Source: Tillus elongatus
Taxonomy: Eukaryota > Arthropoda > Insecta > Coleoptera > Cleridae
Assembly: GCA_964006375.1 (NCBI GenBank)
Contig: OZ023262.1
Span: 55,627,366-55,691,365, forward strand
DNA length: 64,000 nucleotides
Direction: 5' to 3'
Under the pieces are notes generated by a model. That model was not told the DNA's origin and made no database searches. It worked only from the letters and a program-made list of their open reading frames with translations. Below are positions 1 to 7,031 of the stretch, in pieces. Positions within the stretch are counted from its first letter, which is position 1. The number at the start of each line of letters is the position of its first letter. Position numbers and translations under genes: made by a program.

Positions 1-1004
1 ATTTCGTTTTTAAGAACTGACATTAGTTTTAACAAGTGTTCCAATTTTGAAAATTCACGATAACTGTTGTAGAGACAGCTATCTTTATGCCTTTGAGGTA
101 AAACATATTATTTTGTACGTCTGCATAAAACACAAAATTATTTCAATCAGTTTATATTTCAATATTTTTTAGTCTAGCTATAAGGGGCTGTAGCATTATT
201 TAAATATTTTTTTAGTATAGGAATTGTATTGTTATTGGCCTTAAACATAGTGCGACGGTTTTTACTTATTGTTTATAATACTTTTTGGGGATAAGTGTAC
301 TTGCTGTTTCCAATTTTTGTACGTTTCATTATTTTAATGCAACAAGTAGAGCTGCCTTGTCAGAATTGGGCCTGTGGTGTTGCATATCTTTTTTGAGTTC
401 TACTTACTTTCCATTAGGTGCTACTTAGATTTAATGATTTCTAAGCCACTTTGTTAATTTATGTTTTAATTTGCATTTATACTGATTGCCACTTCTTTTT
501 AGTAATATGCGAAAAAAATTATTTAAATTTCAATATAACACTGAAATAAGGTAAGGTGGGGTAACTATCCTATAACTTCAATTGATGAAATTTCATGGGT
601 CCTAAAATAATAGCAATGGACCCTAAGACTGTGAATTTGTTTCTTGTAGGGCTGAAAAAATGTCTGATTCTACTCAGATTTTTCTTTCTATTATTTATAT
701 AATATATTCTTATACCGTTCCCATAGGTCGGATTTGAAGCCCCCCCCCCCAGCGTCGTCGGTTATATAGACAAAGAGCAAGAAGTTTGGTACGGTTTTTG
801 TGTGCTATGGAGTTTCCATCACTGCTTGTGTAACCCCCCCCCCCCCCCCCTTATTAATCCGCCTTTGGCTGTGCTGATGTCAATAGTCCAGGCTAGCCCT
901 GCTTGATGGGACAAGATCATTCTATGCCTTGAGGCTTGAGAAGCTAATGGACGACTGGAGCTAGCGCAATATATTTTAATATTTTGAGTATAAAATCCTT
1001 TTTT
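1..1004. other. intergenic, no gene seen
   Basis: AT-rich sequence with no convincing coding region on either strand. Two pure C tracts stand out, at 740-750 and 834-850 (17 C). The reading frame that crosses the second tract on the minus strand is a by-product of it. Confidence 0.6.
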
Positions 1005-1014
1005 ATTCATATAT

Positions 1015-1534
1015 AAAAAGTTGCATAGATCAGAACTCTCCCACCTACGGTGGAGCACATCGTTCTGCAGGACTAGAGAATCCCACTGTGCCAGGTAGGC
1101 TTTTACTCTGGGGTCCAGTGGTGTTACTTCAAAAGGCTCGGGACGTTCTCTAGTATGTAGCCATGAAATAACTGGCTGTAACACAGGGTCATTATCTTGT
1201 TGCCTTCGGATGTCATCCAATGGGAGCCATAAGTGTCCACCACGATCTATCTGCACTGTTGTGGCTCTGGCGGCAGCCTCTTTCACTTCTTGCCTCACGC
1301 AGTGACTACACTGGTTGGCCTCACAGGGTCTGCGTGACAGGGCATCGGCATTGCCATGTTTCTTCCCAGCTCTGTGTTTAATCTGGAACGTATATTGTTG
1401 TAAACGCTCGAGGCATCGTGCAATCTGTCCCTCAGGATTTCAGAAATTCATCAGCCAATTGAGGGCGGCATGATCGGTTCTCAGCACAAACTCTCTTCCA
1501 TAAAGGTAGTGGTGGAAGTGCTCGATGGCCTATT
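1015..1534 (-). pseudogene. Ty3/gypsy pol fragment (RNase H end to integrase N-terminus), broken
   Basis: Reading the minus strand from about 1531 gives the end of a Ty3/gypsy RNase H domain (LYGREFVLRTDHAALNWL), then the connection ending in NADALSRR, a Cys-rich CSHC stretch, and the start of the integrase zinc-finger region (WDSLVLQNDVLHRRWE). An in-frame TGA at 1440-1442 interrupts the RNase H part. Reverse transcriptase, integrase core and LTRs are absent, and similarity stops near 1020. It belongs to a different gypsy lineage from the element at 34.6-39.4 kb, judging by the motifs. It is a dead fragment lying just outside the virus-like element. Confidence 0.8.
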
Positions 1535-1897
1535 ACTATTATATTACTTGGAGGGAAAACTCTATAAAAAAAACATGAATTATAAAAGCATAGTATCTTC
1601 TGGGAAAATAAGAATACATATTAATTTCAGTTCCTGAATATCAACTGGATTGTCAAATATCCAGATTTTCTATGGTTTTTAAAAGTTTCAATTTTGGCTG
1701 CATCAACATTTCTTCAATATCCAAGACATTGATTACACAGTTGTCATTTCATCCATTTTGAATTCGGTATTGTTCTTAAATTTTTAGATCAACTCCATCA
1801 TCAATCATCTTTTTGATGGCACATATTTGCAAATGTTTTTTTTCCCTGAAAACTTCTCCATTACAAAATTGCCTTCTTGGATCCTCTGCATTAATTC
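1535..1897. other. intergenic, no gene seen
   Basis: AT-rich sequence between the gypsy fragment and the virus-like element; nothing recognisable. Confidence 0.5.
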
Positions 1898-1903
1898 CTT
1901 TCC
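1898..1903. repeat. 6-bp target-site duplication, left copy
   Basis: CTTTCC lies directly outside the left terminal inverted repeat and is repeated exactly outside the right one (12394-12399). A 6-bp duplication is the length made by Polinton/Maverick-type integrases. Confidence 0.88.
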
Positions 1904-1932
1904 AGTAGGTAATGCGGCACTTTGAGCAGACA

Positions 1933-1957
1933 GTGACGTCACAGGAAGTGACGTCAC
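1933..1957. promoter_or_regulatory. CRE-ETS-CRE cluster in left TIR
   Basis: Two perfect GTGACGTCAC palindromes (1933-1942, 1948-1957) flank AGGAA, together forming CRE/ATF sites around an ETS-type GGAAGTG. The same cluster is mirrored at 12340-12364, and another GTGACGTCAC lies near 2200. Binding is inferred from consensus only. Confidence 0.5.
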
Positions 1958-1958
1958 T

Positions 1959-2143
1959 GGCGCCGGCGCCACGCCCTGGCGCCGGCGCCACGCCCTGGCG
2001 CCGGCGCCACGCCCTGGCGCCTGCCCTGGCGCCGGCGCCTGCCCTGGCGCCTGCCCCAGCGCCTGCCCCGGCGCCTGCCCCGGCCCCGGCGCCTAGCCAC
2101 ACCCCGGCGCCAGCCCCGGCGCCGGCGCCCAGCCACGCCCTGG
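1959..2143. repeat. GC-rich GGCGCC tandem array, left
   Basis: Degenerate tandem units of CTGGCGCCGGCGCC / CACGCC / CTGCC type in an otherwise AT-rich region. GGCGCC is self-complementary, so the array can fold into many hairpins. Open frames across it (Ala-Pro or Gly-Ala-Arg repeats) are composition artefacts. Mirrored at 12147-12339. Confidence 0.85.
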
Positions 2144-2293
2144 GCCAGACAGTCACATCCGTGTTATTCCTAAGGTCATTGACCTGTCTAGGAAACTGTG
2201 ACGTCACACGACTTGGGCCAGACAGTCACATGCAAACATTTCAAAAGTGTCTAACCTATTACTTCAAATTATTATATTTTGAAAAAAACCATT

Positions 2294-2367
2294 TGGTGCA
2301 GGTGAGTTTCGAACCCGGGGCATTCAGATGGGAGGCAACGATGCTACCCGTTGAGCTAAGCAGACGC
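2294..2367 (-). other. tRNA-like sequence inside left TIR
   Basis: The minus strand carries an A-box match (TAGCTCAACGGG), a B-box match (GGTTCGAAACT) about 43 nt further on, a CTCCCAT stretch resembling a tRNA-Gly(CCC) anticodon loop, and an encoded 3' CACCA. Acceptor and anticodon stems pair only partly, so this is unlikely to be a working tRNA. A pol III promoter, a tRNA-derived (SINE-like) relic or a structural mimic is more likely. An identical copy sits in the right TIR at 11919-11992. Confidence 0.6.
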
Positions 2368-2699
2368 TTATTAATTTATTGTTTTAGGTTGGTATATATA
2401 TATATACGACTACAAACAAACCATACATGTAATAGAATTAAAGTTTATTATTAGACAAATGGATGATTTACAAAATAATGTTTAATATTAGAGGCGGAAC
2501 CAAAACGGAAGAACCAAAATGGCGGAATGAAAGATGGAAGCCTGTGATACCTTAAGCTGACATTATAAAAAATGGCGGCTTTCTTTCTTAAAGATGGTGC
2601 CTTTCGCTGATAAAGATGGTTGAAGACTTATTTAAAAATAACACACAGAGGTCGTTAGCAAACAAAAGAAGGAAGTTCAGAAACATACTGTAGGGGGCC

Positions 2700-3143
2700 C
2701 CTTGATGGGTAAATGGTATTCGTGTTTGAGCTTGTCTAGAATACAGCCATTAGAAGTATGACATCATCCACAAACCTGTTCCACAAACCTGTTTGAGTTT
2801 TGTCTGTACGGTTGTTATCTAGTGTAATTTCCGTTGAATGACATCACCCCATTATTTGTGTTTAAACTTGTCTGTGTATCTGTTTAATATACGCAAGAGA
2901 GAGGCCCGCTTAGGGTAAATAACGTGTCAGTTGATGACTTTGGTGAATGTTATCTTGTGTTATATCTGTTCAATCACCCCATTACTCGTGTTTGAGCTTG
3001 TCTAGTACAAACCGAAAGGATGACATCATCCATGTAAATTGTTCACTACACACTGTTAAACTCATTCAAAATTTAGTTATCGTAGAGGTAAGACGTGCTT
3101 CAGTTAACTCTAACGTATCCAAGTGCTCAGTAGTGTGTTTAAA
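2700..3143. promoter_or_regulatory. upstream region of KilA-N gene with degenerate direct repeats
   Basis: No gene. Three imperfect copies of a segment reading CGTGTTTGAGCTTGTCT (near 2720, 2860 and 2988) are spaced about 130 bp apart, two of them followed by ATGACATCATCC. A TCAGT initiator-like sequence lies at 3127-3131, just before the KilA-N ATG. The region is likely promoter or enhancer for the rightward gene. Confidence 0.4.
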
Positions 3144-4082
3144 ATGGCTACATTAAATGATGTGTGCTACCAGCAAATTAAAGACAACTTCTGGTATGGT
3201 TTATTTGCAGACTTTCAATTAATTATTGATAAAAACACTGGTTATTTTAATGCGACTAAGCTGTGTAAAGATGGTGAGAAAAGATTCAGACATTGGTTGG
3301 AAAATAAGAAAACTAAAGAGTTGATTACCTATTACAACGGTCAGGCGAAGAAACATTTAGGTAGCCAGAATACCGATTACCTTAATATTTCAACCGAAGA
3401 TGTCCACTTAGAGTCACATCTAGGGGGCCGGAATTCCGGCCCCCTAGATGTGCTGGAAGCAACATCTCAACTAACACCTACAACCGCTACATACTTGGTG
3501 GACTTTGGTGGAACACAGACTGAAAACAACTTGATATCTGGTACATATGTCTGTAAAGATTTGATATTAAATTTGGCTTGTTGGATATCCAATAGTTTCT
3601 ATGAAAAGTGCAACCAAATTATTTTTGATTTTTTCGTAAGTGAATTTAATCAAAAATACAAGGATAACCTCAAAGAAATTGAAGTGAAATTAATGGAGAT
3701 AGATCATGAAGTGCAGCGTATGCGAGAAACAAATGCTAAAATCACAGAACATTTAGAAGATATATCTCCAAAACCAAGCAACCCTGGAAAACTTTGTGTT
3801 TTTGGTTTGCTTTCAAGAAATGAGAAGGATACTACCTATCCATATCATGCTGTAAGGACTCAGAAGAAAAGTTTTAAAAGAGCTGTCAAGAACTTTAAAA
3901 ATAAACACCCTGATTCCGAAGTAGTTTTAAACATGTTGTATGATCCAAATTCTGTAAATCTCTTTAACAGAATAAAGACCGAAGTCGAATACCTCAAGGC
4001 GAAGAGAAACGATCTACAGATAGCAGATGTACCTCAGGAGAAGTTTATTCAGGATATTATTGATTTACGATATAAATTGTAA
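3144..4082 (+). CDS. KilA-N / MSV199-type DNA-binding protein
   Basis: A 312-residue protein. An N-terminal KilA-N-type domain covers roughly residues 16-165 (WYGLFADFQLIID..TGYFNATKLCKDG..FRHWLENKKT, then ISGTYVCKDLILNLACWIS). A coiled coil follows at about 170-205. The C-terminal domain (216-312) resembles the DUF3627-type tail found with MSV199/KilA-N in iridoviruses and poxviruses (LCVFGLLSRNEKDTTYPYHAVRTQKKS). Such proteins are nuclear or virosome DNA-binding factors of large DNA viruses. The frame is open from a GTG at 3123, but ATG at 3144 is chosen as the eukaryotic start. An unusual 38-bp perfect palindrome encodes residues 91-103 inside the KilA-N domain, probably an insertion. It is the only gene on the left rightward arm and may be the early regulator; that role is inferred. 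Confidence 0.85.
   Translation: MATLNDVCYQQIKDNFWYGLFADFQLIIDKNTGYFNATKLCKDGEKRFRHWLENKKTKELITYYNGQAKKHLGSQNTDYLNISTEDVHLESHLGGRNSGPLDVLEATSQLTPTTATYLVDFGGTQTENNLISGTYVCKDLILNLACWISNSFYEKCNQIIFDFFVSEFNQKYKDNLKEIEVKLMEIDHEVQRMRETNAKITEHLEDISPKPSNPGKLCVFGLLSRNEKDTTYPYHAVRTQKKSFKRAVKNFKNKHPDSEVVLNMLYDPNSVNLFNRIKTEVEYLKAKRNDLQIADVPQEKFIQDIIDLRYKL
3415..3452. repeat. 38-bp perfect palindrome inside the KilA-N gene
   Basis: Two 19-bp arms meet with no spacer at the central GAATTC of GGCCGGAATTCCGGCC. The sequence stays in frame, encoding residues 91-103 between the two halves of the KilA-N domain. It is much more GC-rich than the gene around it. Confidence 0.9.
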
Positions 4083-4192
4083 TTGTTCACTTAGCTTAAT
4101 TGTATGTAACCAGATGAAAAAATAAAATAACATTATTTTAATTAAAGACTTTTATTTTATTCTAAGTACATTAATACATTAAATATATAAGC
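4083..4192. terminator. convergent polyadenylation region
   Basis: Between the stops of the KilA-N gene (+) and the chromodomain ORF (-). AATAAA occurs on the plus strand near 4121, and on the minus strand (TTTATTTT on plus) near 4150-4160, giving each transcript its own signal within 110 bp. Confidence 0.55.
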
Positions 4193-4318
4193 TTATTTAA
4201 CATCATCTGAATTTATCCAAGAATTCTGAGATTTATCAAAACCCAGCCATTTTACATAGAGCTGCTTGCCTTTCTTCCTCAAGATGCGTTCAACCAGATA
4301 GATGTCTGTTTGTTTCAT
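4193..4318 (-). CDS. free-standing 41-residue chromodomain peptide
   Basis: A short ORF from ATG at 4318 to TAA at 4193-4195. It encodes 41 residues with a chromodomain pattern: YLVERIL (strand 1), a basic RKKGKQ turn, LYVKWLGF (the YxVKWxG strand that supplies aromatic-cage residues) and SQNSWINSDDV (the NSWxxxxDV element). This matches the short chromodomain at the C-terminus of Polinton and LTR-retrotransposon integrases, which guides integration to modified histones. Here no integrase core precedes it: the upstream DNA is the fibre-like gene in another frame, and the ATG overlaps that gene's stop (ATGA). It may be the last remnant of a lost integrase or a separate tethering peptide. The small size lowers certainty that it is translated, but the match is distinctive. 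Confidence 0.72.
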   Translation of the reverse strand: MKQTDIYLVERILRKKGKQLYVKWLGFDKSQNSWINSDDVK

Positions 4319-4764
4319 GGCGATGTTGGATTTAAAAGTATCCACTTATCATGTAAATCTTTTAGTTTGCTGTCTATTTCTCCCAGCTTATTCTTTAGCT
4401 TATTATTCTTTAATACATCAACATCTTTTAAAACTTGAGCAGTTATGTTCTTAGCTAAAATTTTCAATTTATTTTCAAATTCGTTTTTTAAATCTTCCAA
4501 CTCAGGTTTGTGTACAGCTTCAAGTAGTATGGCAATGATTCTTTGTGTTACCTCATCTTTGTTCTTCTGATAGTCGTCTATCCATACATCAACAAATTTT
4601 TTATTTACACCATCTGTTGCATCGACTGGATCAGCTATGTTACACAATCTATGGCTTTGCAAATCAAAATCACCACTAGTAGTTCTTGGGAAAATCTCTC
4701 TTTCAATAATTTTAAACTTAGAACCTTTATTGGATTGGGAACGTCCGAACTTATCGATAGACAT
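4315..4764 (-). CDS. tail-fibre-like / trimeric coiled-coil attachment protein
   Basis: A 149-residue protein starting at ATG 4764 (MSIDKFGRS). Residues 32-59 contain DFDLQSHRL followed by NIADPVDATDGVNKKFVD, the classic phage tail-fibre repeat (NxADPxDxxDAVNKKYVD). Residues 60-149 are charged and predicted coiled coil (EDLKNEFENKLKILAK, LGEIDSKLKDLHDKW). A fibre or shaft with a coiled-coil stalk is the likely role; there is no obvious globular receptor-binding head, so it may act with another protein or be a short fibre. An in-frame TTG extends the frame to 4830, but the MSIDKFGRS start is supported by the usual N-terminus of this family. The stop overlaps the ATG of the chromodomain ORF, and the gene lies 50 bp downstream of the conserved protein on the same strand. 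Confidence 0.7.
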   Translation of the reverse strand: MSIDKFGRSQSNKGSKFKIIEREIFPRTTSGDFDLQSHRLCNIADPVDATDGVNKKFVDVWIDDYQKNKDEVTQRIIAILLEAVHKPELEDLKNEFENKLKILAKNITAQVLKDVDVLKNNKLKNKLGEIDSKLKDLHDKWILLNPTSP

Positions 4765-4813
4765 TTTTATACTAAGCACTAAGGTAGGTATATCTTTGAT
4801 ATATGTAGGTATA

Positions 4814-5965
4814 CTAGGCGATAACACCAACCTCCTTCAGTTCTTCAATGATTGACTGAATTTCATTGTTATGAGCATTATTACCAGCAGCCTGGGAAGC
4901 TACTAAAAGTCTAAGTCTATCAACCAGCTCATTTATGTCATCCCAATAGACATATTCTATTTGTTTGTTATTTTGTAGCATATAGTTGTTAGTGTTGCTG
5001 CTTACATTCTGAGCTCTAGGTTCAGTTTTTTGTTCTGCGTTATGATGTGTGTCGTAACCAAATCCTTGAGGAGTTGAGGATCTACGACCTCGTGGATTTA
5101 TCACCGGTTTTATTAGAGTCAGGTACTTTTCAGAGGAACAACCCTTGGTTCGTGCGTTAGGATCATAGTTCATTTTATGCACACTAGTTGCTTCTAGAAT
5201 ATCTCTATAGTGTTGAAGATCGTCATAGGTATACCCTCTAGGTGTTTTCATAAATATCAATTCTAGCAGACCTTGTGTTTGCGGATATCTCCGTTGACCT
5301 AGTCGAATGTCATTATCAGTAAAATCCAAGTGTTTATTGCCAAGACTCCAGCTACCGGTATCTTTAGCGTAGCGAGCACCATACGTTTGATCAATGGTAG
5401 CGAGCCTTGGTGGTTCAGTAAAATACTTGTCTACATAATATCGAACTCGTTCAGGATATTGCTCCAAAAATTCTTGATATGCAGGGTTGGATGTGACAGT
5501 TTGTAGATCTGCCTCAAGCTCTTCAAATGTTGGGATATCCTCATCGGAACTTGTCTCCTCAGCCTCTTCCCTAGGTTCAGCTTCAAAAACTTCATGGTCT
5601 TTAAGGAACTGTACTTGGGGTTTCGTTTCTGGTACCACTTCTTCTTTGATTTGTTCAGCCTTTGGTTGTTGCTGGGGCTGCTGCTGCTGCTGTGCTGCTG
5701 TGTTTTTAGATATTTCACTTAGGGGCTCAACAAGTGGTTTATATAAACGTTGCAGAGCATCATCATTCTCGGCTCTGTTAAGTTTAAGCATTAAATGTTT
5801 TTTTCGAATATTGTCAGCAAGTTGTAAAATCCTTTTCTTAACTTTTCGCTCTTCCTTACCCAACACTTCCATTGTGCTACAACTGGTCGGTATTACCAGC
5901 TGGTCTAATAATTTGTTTGAGCGATACAGGTTGTGTGGTGGTTTAACATATACTGACTCCTTCAT
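4814..5965 (-). CDS. conserved uncharacterised Polinton-associated protein
   Basis: A 383-residue protein from ATG 5965 (MKESVYVKPPHNLYRS); a GTG eight codons upstream is open but not used as start here. Residues 36-75 are basic and helical (GKEERKVKKRILQLADNIRKK). A Q-rich stretch follows at about 92-100, then an acidic linker (EAEETSSDEDIPTFEELE). The second half is the conserved part, with LLELIFMKTPRGYTYDDLQHY and a C-terminal block YVYWDDINELVDRLRLLVAS..GNNAHNNEIQSIIEEL. I recognise this C-terminal block from uncharacterised proteins linked to virus-like elements in invertebrate genomes, but I know of no assigned function. The acidic and basic composition would suit a scaffold or DNA-associated virion protein; that is inference. 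It lies in a minus-strand run with the packaging ATPase. Confidence 0.65.
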   Translation of the reverse strand: MKESVYVKPPHNLYRSNKLLDQLVIPTSCSTMEVLGKEERKVKKRILQLADNIRKKHLMLKLNRAENDDALQRLYKPLVEPLSEISKNTAAQQQQQPQQQPKAEQIKEEVVPETKPQVQFLKDHEVFEAEPREEAEETSSDEDIPTFEELEADLQTVTSNPAYQEFLEQYPERVRYYVDKYFTEPPRLATIDQTYGARYAKDTGSWSLGNKHLDFTDNDIRLGQRRYPQTQGLLELIFMKTPRGYTYDDLQHYRDILEATSVHKMNYDPNARTKGCSSEKYLTLIKPVINPRGRRSSTPQGFGYDTHHNAEQKTEPRAQNVSSNTNNYMLQNNKQIEYVYWDDINELVDRLRLLVASQAAGNNAHNNEIQSIIEELKEVGVIA

Positions 5966-6003
5966 GGTACATGCCTTCTTATTTATCACGATGTCTGGCT
6001 GTC

Positions 6004-6160
6004 TTGTTAGACAGCTGTGTTAGACAGCTGTGTTAGACAGCTGTGTTAGACAGCTGTGTTAGACAGCTGTGTTAGACAGCTGTATGACAGCTGTATGACA
6101 GCTGTGTTAGACACTTGTATGACATCTGTGTTAGACACCTGTGTTAGACAGCTGACTGTC
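6004..6160. repeat. 13-bp tandem repeat with CAGCTG core
   Basis: About eleven units of GTTAGACAGCTGT, the first six near perfect and the rest degenerate (TATGACAGCTG, TTAGACACTTG). Each has a palindromic E-box (CAGCTG). The array fills the gap between the end of the ATPase gene and the start of the conserved protein gene, so it may be that gene's promoter or a replication-related site. Confidence 0.85.
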
Positions 6161-6177
6161 CTGTCTATCATCGTTTG

Positions 6178-6873
6178 TTAGAATAATATATATCTATCGA
6201 ATCCTTTTCTATATCGACCTTTGTGTACATCGTTTTCCTTCACAATCACCAACACACCATACTTATTATCTTTCCAGCATTGGTGGCAGATAGTTTTAAA
6301 TTGTTTAAAGTCCATATCGGTGGTCACATGATCGTCGTACACATGTTTTAAATTGGTTTCATCTTGCTTGAATAACACAATAACATTGGTGTTGTCACGT
6401 ACCAGATGTTTGGGTATTCGTGTATATGTTTGACAGAGATAGAATGAATCAATATTCTTATGTCTGCCCATACTGAAGTATGCTCTTATTTTATCTTGTT
6501 TGTCACAAGCTACATCATCAAATATAAACACAGAGTTGTCCTTGGCATCTTCCGGATCTAATATTTCATCGTTTTCTCGATAAGGATAGTAACCAACACC
6601 TTTTGTGGCATTCATCACCTCCTTTAACATCTTGTATTTCGGTTGATACAGAGACTTTGAATACACATACACGTTATCAAATTTTAAACCGTTTGCTTCA
6701 AACAACAAACTCAGCATGACATTAGTTTTACCACACCCACTGGGACCACATATGATACAGCGAACGGTGTTTGGAAAGAGAGGACCATGCCTCAGTTGTT
6801 GTTGAGCTGTGTCCGTAACAACATCGTCTATATTTGTAATGGGTAAGGCAGAAGCGTGTTTGCTGGTACGCAT
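6178..6873 (-). CDS. A32/FtsK-HerA-type genome packaging ATPase
   Basis: A 231-residue P-loop ATPase. Walker A is GPSGCGKT at residues 43-50, Walker B is SVFIFDD at 114-120, and the polar sensor segment is YLCQTYTRIPKHLVRDN (Q148). The tail VTTDMDFKQFKTICHQCW is typical of the Polinton/poxvirus A32 family. The enzyme pumps viral DNA into preformed capsids. Length and motif order fit the family, and all catalytic residues are present. The gene starts at ATG 6873 and is read leftward, back to back with the capsid operon-like run that starts at 7032. It is the clearest sign that the element is or was able to make virions. Confidence 0.92.
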   Translation of the reverse strand: MRTSKHASALPITNIDDVVTDTAQQQLRHGPLFPNTVRCIICGPSGCGKTNVMLSLLFEANGLKFDNVYVYSKSLYQPKYKMLKEVMNATKGVGYYPYRENDEILDPEDAKDNSVFIFDDVACDKQDKIRAYFSMGRHKNIDSFYLCQTYTRIPKHLVRDNTNVIVLFKQDETNLKHVYDDHVTTDMDFKQFKTICHQCWKDNKYGVLVIVKENDVHKGRYRKGFDRYILF

Positions 6874-7031
6874 CTTAACTTAAACTAAACTATATTTTAT
6901 TTGGGTGTGTATATATATGAATGCAAGTGAGACACCCAGTCAGTATGCATGTTGGTGTCACAGAGTGAGGGCTGTTATTAACAAAGACAGATACAGGTTT
7001 TGCTGAAACGTTGCGGGGCGTTACAAACACC
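6874..7031. promoter_or_regulatory. divergent promoter between ATPase and capsid genes
   Basis: For the rightward genes, TATATATA at 6910-6917 lies 32 bp upstream of a TCAGT initiator (A at 6942), the ideal spacing for arthropod pol II, giving an ~90-nt leader before the ATG at 7032. For the leftward ATPase, AAATATAG read on the minus strand (about 6890-6897) could serve as a weak TATA, but it is very close to the ATG at 6873. Confidence 0.55.

Larger units (their letters stand above)
1904..2594. repeat. left terminal inverted repeat (691 bp)
   Basis: Matches the reverse complement of 11695-12393 nearly throughout. From outside in it holds a short unique end, a CRE-ETS-CRE cluster, a GGCGCC-rich array, a tRNA-like sequence, and stretches reading CAAAATGGCGG and AAAATGGCGGC that resemble YY1 sites. 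Similarity stops after TTTCTTTCTTAAAGA. A short second block (AGGAAGTTCAGAAACA, near 2668) is also shared with the inner edge of the right repeat, so one copy seems to have gained or lost about 75 bp. Confidence 0.88.

Noticed and set aside
2294..2367. A genuine tRNA-Gly(CCC) gene
   Set aside because: The A and B boxes fit, but acceptor and anticodon stems pair poorly, so only a tRNA-like call is made.
1912..2454. 180-codon frame rich in Ala-Pro repeats, and mirrored Gly-Ala-Arg frames, in the left TIR (and 12155-12423 in the right)
   Set aside because: Open only because the GGCGCC array has no stops; no initiation context, and the flanking codons read through the tRNA-like sequence.
2947..3156. 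69-codon frame upstream of the KilA-N gene
   Set aside because: It lies in the direct-repeat promoter region and overlaps the KilA-N start; composition is not protein-like.
5487..6023. 178-codon Ser/Cys-rich frame on the plus strand
   Set aside because: Antisense shadow of the conserved minus-strand protein; the Cys run reflects its Gln repeat.
6004..6160. CRISPR-like array
   Set aside because: 13-bp units are directly adjacent with no unique spacers, in animal DNA.
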